DNA of 16,194 nt, taken from the NCBI GenBank assembly GCA_000433415.1, contig FR890531.1, positions 37,814 to 54,007 on the forward strand, read 5' to 3'. The notes below the pieces were generated by a model, which was given only the letters and a program-made list of their open reading frames with translations, was not told the origin of the DNA and ran no database searches. Of this stretch, positions 13,928-16,194 are shown one piece after another; position 1 is the first letter of the stretch, and every line of letters starts with the position of its first letter. A program made the position numbers and the translations under genes. The DNA comes from Clostridium sp. CAG:448 (lineage in GTDB: Bacteria; Bacillota; Clostridia; Oscillospirales; CAG-272).

Positions 13928-13951
13928 GTGCGTGTTCTTTTCCAGAGGATT

Positions 13952-15013
13952 TTATTTAGCATAGGTTTCGTAAATGGTGATATAGTCAGTAATGGTGTCA
14001 ACCTGTGTCTGCGCCTGCGCCGTAACGGAAACATACCGTGTACCGTCCGCCGCGACCCCGCAGGTTGCCAGGCAATGACGGCTCTCATCGGTAAAGCCGG
14101 TTTTGCCCCCGGTTACGGTCAGATTGGAAGGCTGTGATTTCAGCACCAGCTTTGCCCGGTCGACCAGAAGGGTGTGAGAGGGGTAATAGAAGAAATTCTT
14201 GTTTTTTTCCGTGGAATATGCGGGTGCCTTGTACTCTTTGGTTGTCATCAGCGTGTAGCAAAAGGTGTTGTTGACCGCATAGCACATGATGGATGCCAGG
14301 TCGCGGCAGGTGGAATAGTGATTGTCGTTGTGCAATCCGGTGCAGTTGGTAAAGTGCGTATCTTCCAGTCCCATTTCCTTTGCTTTTTCATTCATCATGT
14401 CGACAAACTTTTCCGTCGTTCCTGCGGTATAAATGGCAAGCTCGGTTGTGGCAATGCCGTCCGACTGTAACATCATCAGGTAGAGCAGGGACTCCACATT
14501 CAGAATTTCGCCCGCTGCCATGCCGATGCCCGAAGACTTGGCGGCGACCATATCATCATATGTTTTTTGCGAAATCGTGATTTTATCTTGGAGACTGTCT
14601 ACGGATTCCAGATTTTCCACCACGACGATCATGGTCATGACCTTGGTAATGGATGCGGGATAGATCCGTTCCTTGGAACGGCGGGAAGCAATGACTTCAT
14701 TGGTTCCCACGTTGACCAATGCCGCATAGCCGGATTTGATGCTGTCCTGCGGAATGACTGCGGCATCCTTGGCAAATTCGGCACGTGTGGGAGCTGCCTG
14801 GCGGTAAGGCGCTGCGGCAAACGGGTGTGAGCCGTCGGGAGCGGAAGCGCCGCTCTCGCTGCCCGACGCACCTGCCGGTTTATCTGCCGGTGCCGGTGCC
14901 GTCCGGCACATGAAAATGCCGACAGTAGACAGCGACAGCAACAGAATCAGCGCAATGGCAAGGATCTGCCAGACAGGGGAGATTATGTACTGTTTTACGG
15001 TTTCCTTTTTCAT
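13952..15013 (-). CDS. D-alanyl-D-alanine carboxypeptidase (serine-type, DacF/DacA-like)
   Basis: 353 residues. ATG at 15013-15011 is preceded by AGAGGAA. An N-terminal membrane helix (about 17-36) is followed by a low-complexity Ala/Ser/Pro linker (to about 75) and the penicillin-binding catalytic domain. The catalytic motif is Ser121-Ile-Thr-Lys124 ('YPASITKVMT') and the KTG motif is 304-306 ('GGKTGFTDES'). The second motif, usually Ser-X-Asn, reads Ser184-Asp-Gly186 ('MLQSDGIATTELA'), an atypical form. The protein ends just after the catalytic domain, without the usual C-terminal beta domain and amphipathic anchor; the N-terminal helix presumably anchors it. It trims the terminal D-Ala of peptidoglycan stems outside the membrane. 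It is divergent from a CHAP hydrolase. Confidence 0.93.
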   Translation of the reverse strand: MKKETVKQYIISPVWQILAIALILLLSLSTVGIFMCRTAPAPADKPAGASGSESGASAPDGSHPFAAAPYRQAAPTRAEFAKDAAVIPQDSIKSGYAALVNVGTNEVIASRRSKERIYPASITKVMTMIVVVENLESVDSLQDKITISQKTYDDMVAAKSSGIGMAAGEILNVESLLYLMMLQSDGIATTELAIYTAGTTEKFVDMMNEKAKEMGLEDTHFTNCTGLHNDNHYSTCRDLASIMCYAVNNTFCYTLMTTKEYKAPAYSTEKNKNFFYYPSHTLLVDRAKLVLKSQPSNLTVTGGKTGFTDESRHCLATCGVAADGTRYVSVTAQAQTQVDTITDYITIYETYAK

Positions 15014-15050
15014 GAATCGTTCCTCTTTTCGGTTTGCTTTCAGCCCCTCT

Positions 15051-15079
15051 ATTGTAACCTATTTTCTGTCGGATGTCAA
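15051..15079 (-). promoter_or_regulatory. Sigma-A promoter of the carboxypeptidase gene
   Basis: On the minus strand a perfect TTGACA (15079-15074) and TACAAT (15056-15051) are separated by 17 bases. This is the strongest promoter in the window and suggests housekeeping expression. Confidence 0.9.
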
Positions 15080-15153
15080 GTATAATTTGTCGGATTTCCC
15101 GTCGTCCCATATCCTTCCAGTGACGACAATATTCGCCAATTCCAGACAAGGTA

Positions 15154-15182
15154 TTTACAAATCAGGGGGAATATGCTATAAT
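15154..15182 (+). promoter_or_regulatory. Sigma-A promoter of the CHAP-protein gene
   Basis: TTTACA (15154-15159), a 17-base spacer and a perfect TATAAT (15177-15182) with an upstream TG (15174-15175, extended -10). It lies about 38 bases before the start codon at 15220. Confidence 0.88.
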
Positions 15183-15219
15183 AGACCCAACACATGATTC
15201 GGAAACGGAGGAATTTCCT

Positions 15220-16194
15220 ATGAAAACACGACACAGAGTCTTTGCACTCCTCTGCACCGTCACGCTCCTGTTTGCGTGTGCAATGCTGCTGGTCAGTGCG
15301 GTCAGGCCGGACTATCAGACATCCGCCGCTTATCAGACCTCTCTGTTTTATGACAATCTTTTGTCGTTGGAGCTGACCGGGGACGGCAGAGCGGATGTTT
15401 TGCAGGTTGCGCTGTCGCAGCTCGGATACCACGAGGGAAACAGCGATAAGGATCTGGACGGAATGAACAAGAGCGGGAGTCGCAATTTCGTGGAGTACAA
15501 CGTGCGCTACGGCAAATTGGATAACGGTGAGGGCAACGGTGTCAGCTACGGATATATGTGGTGTGCCGCATTTGTCAACTGGTGTCTGCGCCAGGCAAGA
15601 GTGGATGAATCCCTGGTGGGCGGCATGTATGTCTCCTGTCAGAGCTGGCTCGCGTGGTTCAAAAAAGCAGGGCGTTATCAGTCACGTGCATCCGGGTATG
15701 AACCGCAGCCCGGGGATCTGATCTTCTTTAAAAGCAACCGCACGCAAGCCGCTTCCAACCATATCGGATTCGTTGTCTACACGGAGAACGGCAAGGTACA
15801 TACCGTTGAAGGGAACAGCGAAGAGGTGGTCGGTTTTCATGAGTATGCTCTGAGCGATACCTATATTGTGGGTTACGGCGTGCCGGACTATAAGACGGTG
15901 GACGGCATGGAGTATGAACTCCTGCCCGGCTGTACCGACCCCGGTTATTATTCACTGCAATGGACCCGTTCGGTTCCGATGTGGGCGGATTTTACCAATC
16001 GCACCCAGTCGGTTGCCAACATTCCGCAAAACTCGGCGGTTTATGTGTGTGCAACCTATGGGGAATATGCCTATGTCCGTTTCGGGGAGCAGTACGGTTG
16101 GGTCGCACTTTCGCGGCTGTATCCCATTCTCAGGGTTGCCAAGGGCACGACGGTGCTTTATTGCAAGGATGACGGCGCACCGACCGTCGTGCGG
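15220..16194 (+). CDS. Secreted CHAP-domain peptidoglycan hydrolase, 3'-partial
   Basis: 325 codons are visible without a stop; the gene runs off the window end. ATG at 15220 is preceded by GGAGGAA (15207-15213). An N-terminal hydrophobic segment (about 7-27) is a signal peptide or membrane anchor. The CHAP domain (about 58-222) shows catalytic Cys115 in 'GYMWCAAFVNWC', His181 in 'SNHIGFVV' and the third polar residue in 'VEGNS' (Glu197, Asn199). It also has 'PQPGDLIFF' just before the histidine, a usual CHAP feature. Residues about 245-305 look like a bacterial SH3-type beta domain ('AYVRFGEQYGWVALSRL'), and more may follow. It probably cleaves peptidoglycan amide or cross-bridge bonds outside the cell. 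It is divergent from the D-Ala-D-Ala carboxypeptidase. Confidence 0.92.
   Translation, partial: MKTRHRVFALLCTVTLLFACAMLLVSAVRPDYQTSAAYQTSLFYDNLLSLELTGDGRADVLQVALSQLGYHEGNSDKDLDGMNKSGSRNFVEYNVRYGKLDNGEGNGVSYGYMWCAAFVNWCLRQARVDESLVGGMYVSCQSWLAWFKKAGRYQSRASGYEPQPGDLIFFKSNRTQAASNHIGFVVYTENGKVHTVEGNSEEVVGFHEYALSDTYIVGYGVPDYKTVDGMEYELLPGCTDPGYYSLQWTRSVPMWADFTNRTQSVANIPQNSAVYVCATYGEYAYVRFGEQYGWVALSRLYPILRVAKGTTVLYCKDDGAPTVVR

Noticed and set aside
1..16194. CRISPR arrays, insertion sequences, integrases or rRNA genes
   Set aside because: No regularly spaced repeats, transposase or integrase motifs, or rRNA-like sequence were found in either strand.

Overview
The window looks like a chromosomal segment from a Gram-positive Clostridia-type bacterium (Bacillota, probably near Oscillospirales/Ruminococcaceae). 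The reasons are AGGAGG-type ribosome binding sites, textbook sigma-A promoters with 17-base spacers, an ECF vitamin transporter, a clostridial-type PnuC, and membrane-anchored wall enzymes. No taxonomic search was possible. Base composition is moderately GC-rich except for a visibly AT-richer block at about 9240-10320.

Bases 2-9242 hold one long + strand operon that begins before the window. In order it encodes: a surface protein with GLUG repeats and helical repeats (5' end missing, frameshifted near its 3' end); a secreted DUF4430 (transcobalamin-like C-terminal) protein with a C-terminal membrane anchor; a secreted alpha/alpha-toroid protein of the squalene-cyclase/transcobalamin alpha-domain type (also frameshifted before its anchor); a small DUF4430 protein; then EcfT, a fused double-ATPase EcfA and an ECF S component. 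The three transporter genes overlap each other. My reading is that animal-transcobalamin-like alpha and beta domains sit here on separate membrane-anchored proteins and hand a ligand, most likely cobalamin or another corrinoid, to a dedicated ECF importer.

Bases 9243-10440 are an AT-rich insert-like stretch: an orphan C-terminal coding remnant on +, then a convergent pnuC (nicotinamide riboside transporter) on -. It ends against a tRNA-Ala(CGC) gene on -, which has its own promoter and terminator.

Bases 10629-13820 carry a divergent metabolic cassette: a PHP-domain metallohydrolase on -, and a Gfo/Idh/MocA oxidoreductase followed by a xylose-isomerase-like TIM-barrel protein on +. Clear divergent promoters and a 9-bp-arm inverted repeat lie between them. 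This looks like a small sugar or cyclitol catabolic unit of unknown substrate.

Bases 13889-16194 hold a bidirectional terminator, a D-Ala-D-Ala carboxypeptidase on -, and a divergent CHAP-domain wall hydrolase on + that runs off the window end. The two have back-to-back consensus promoters.
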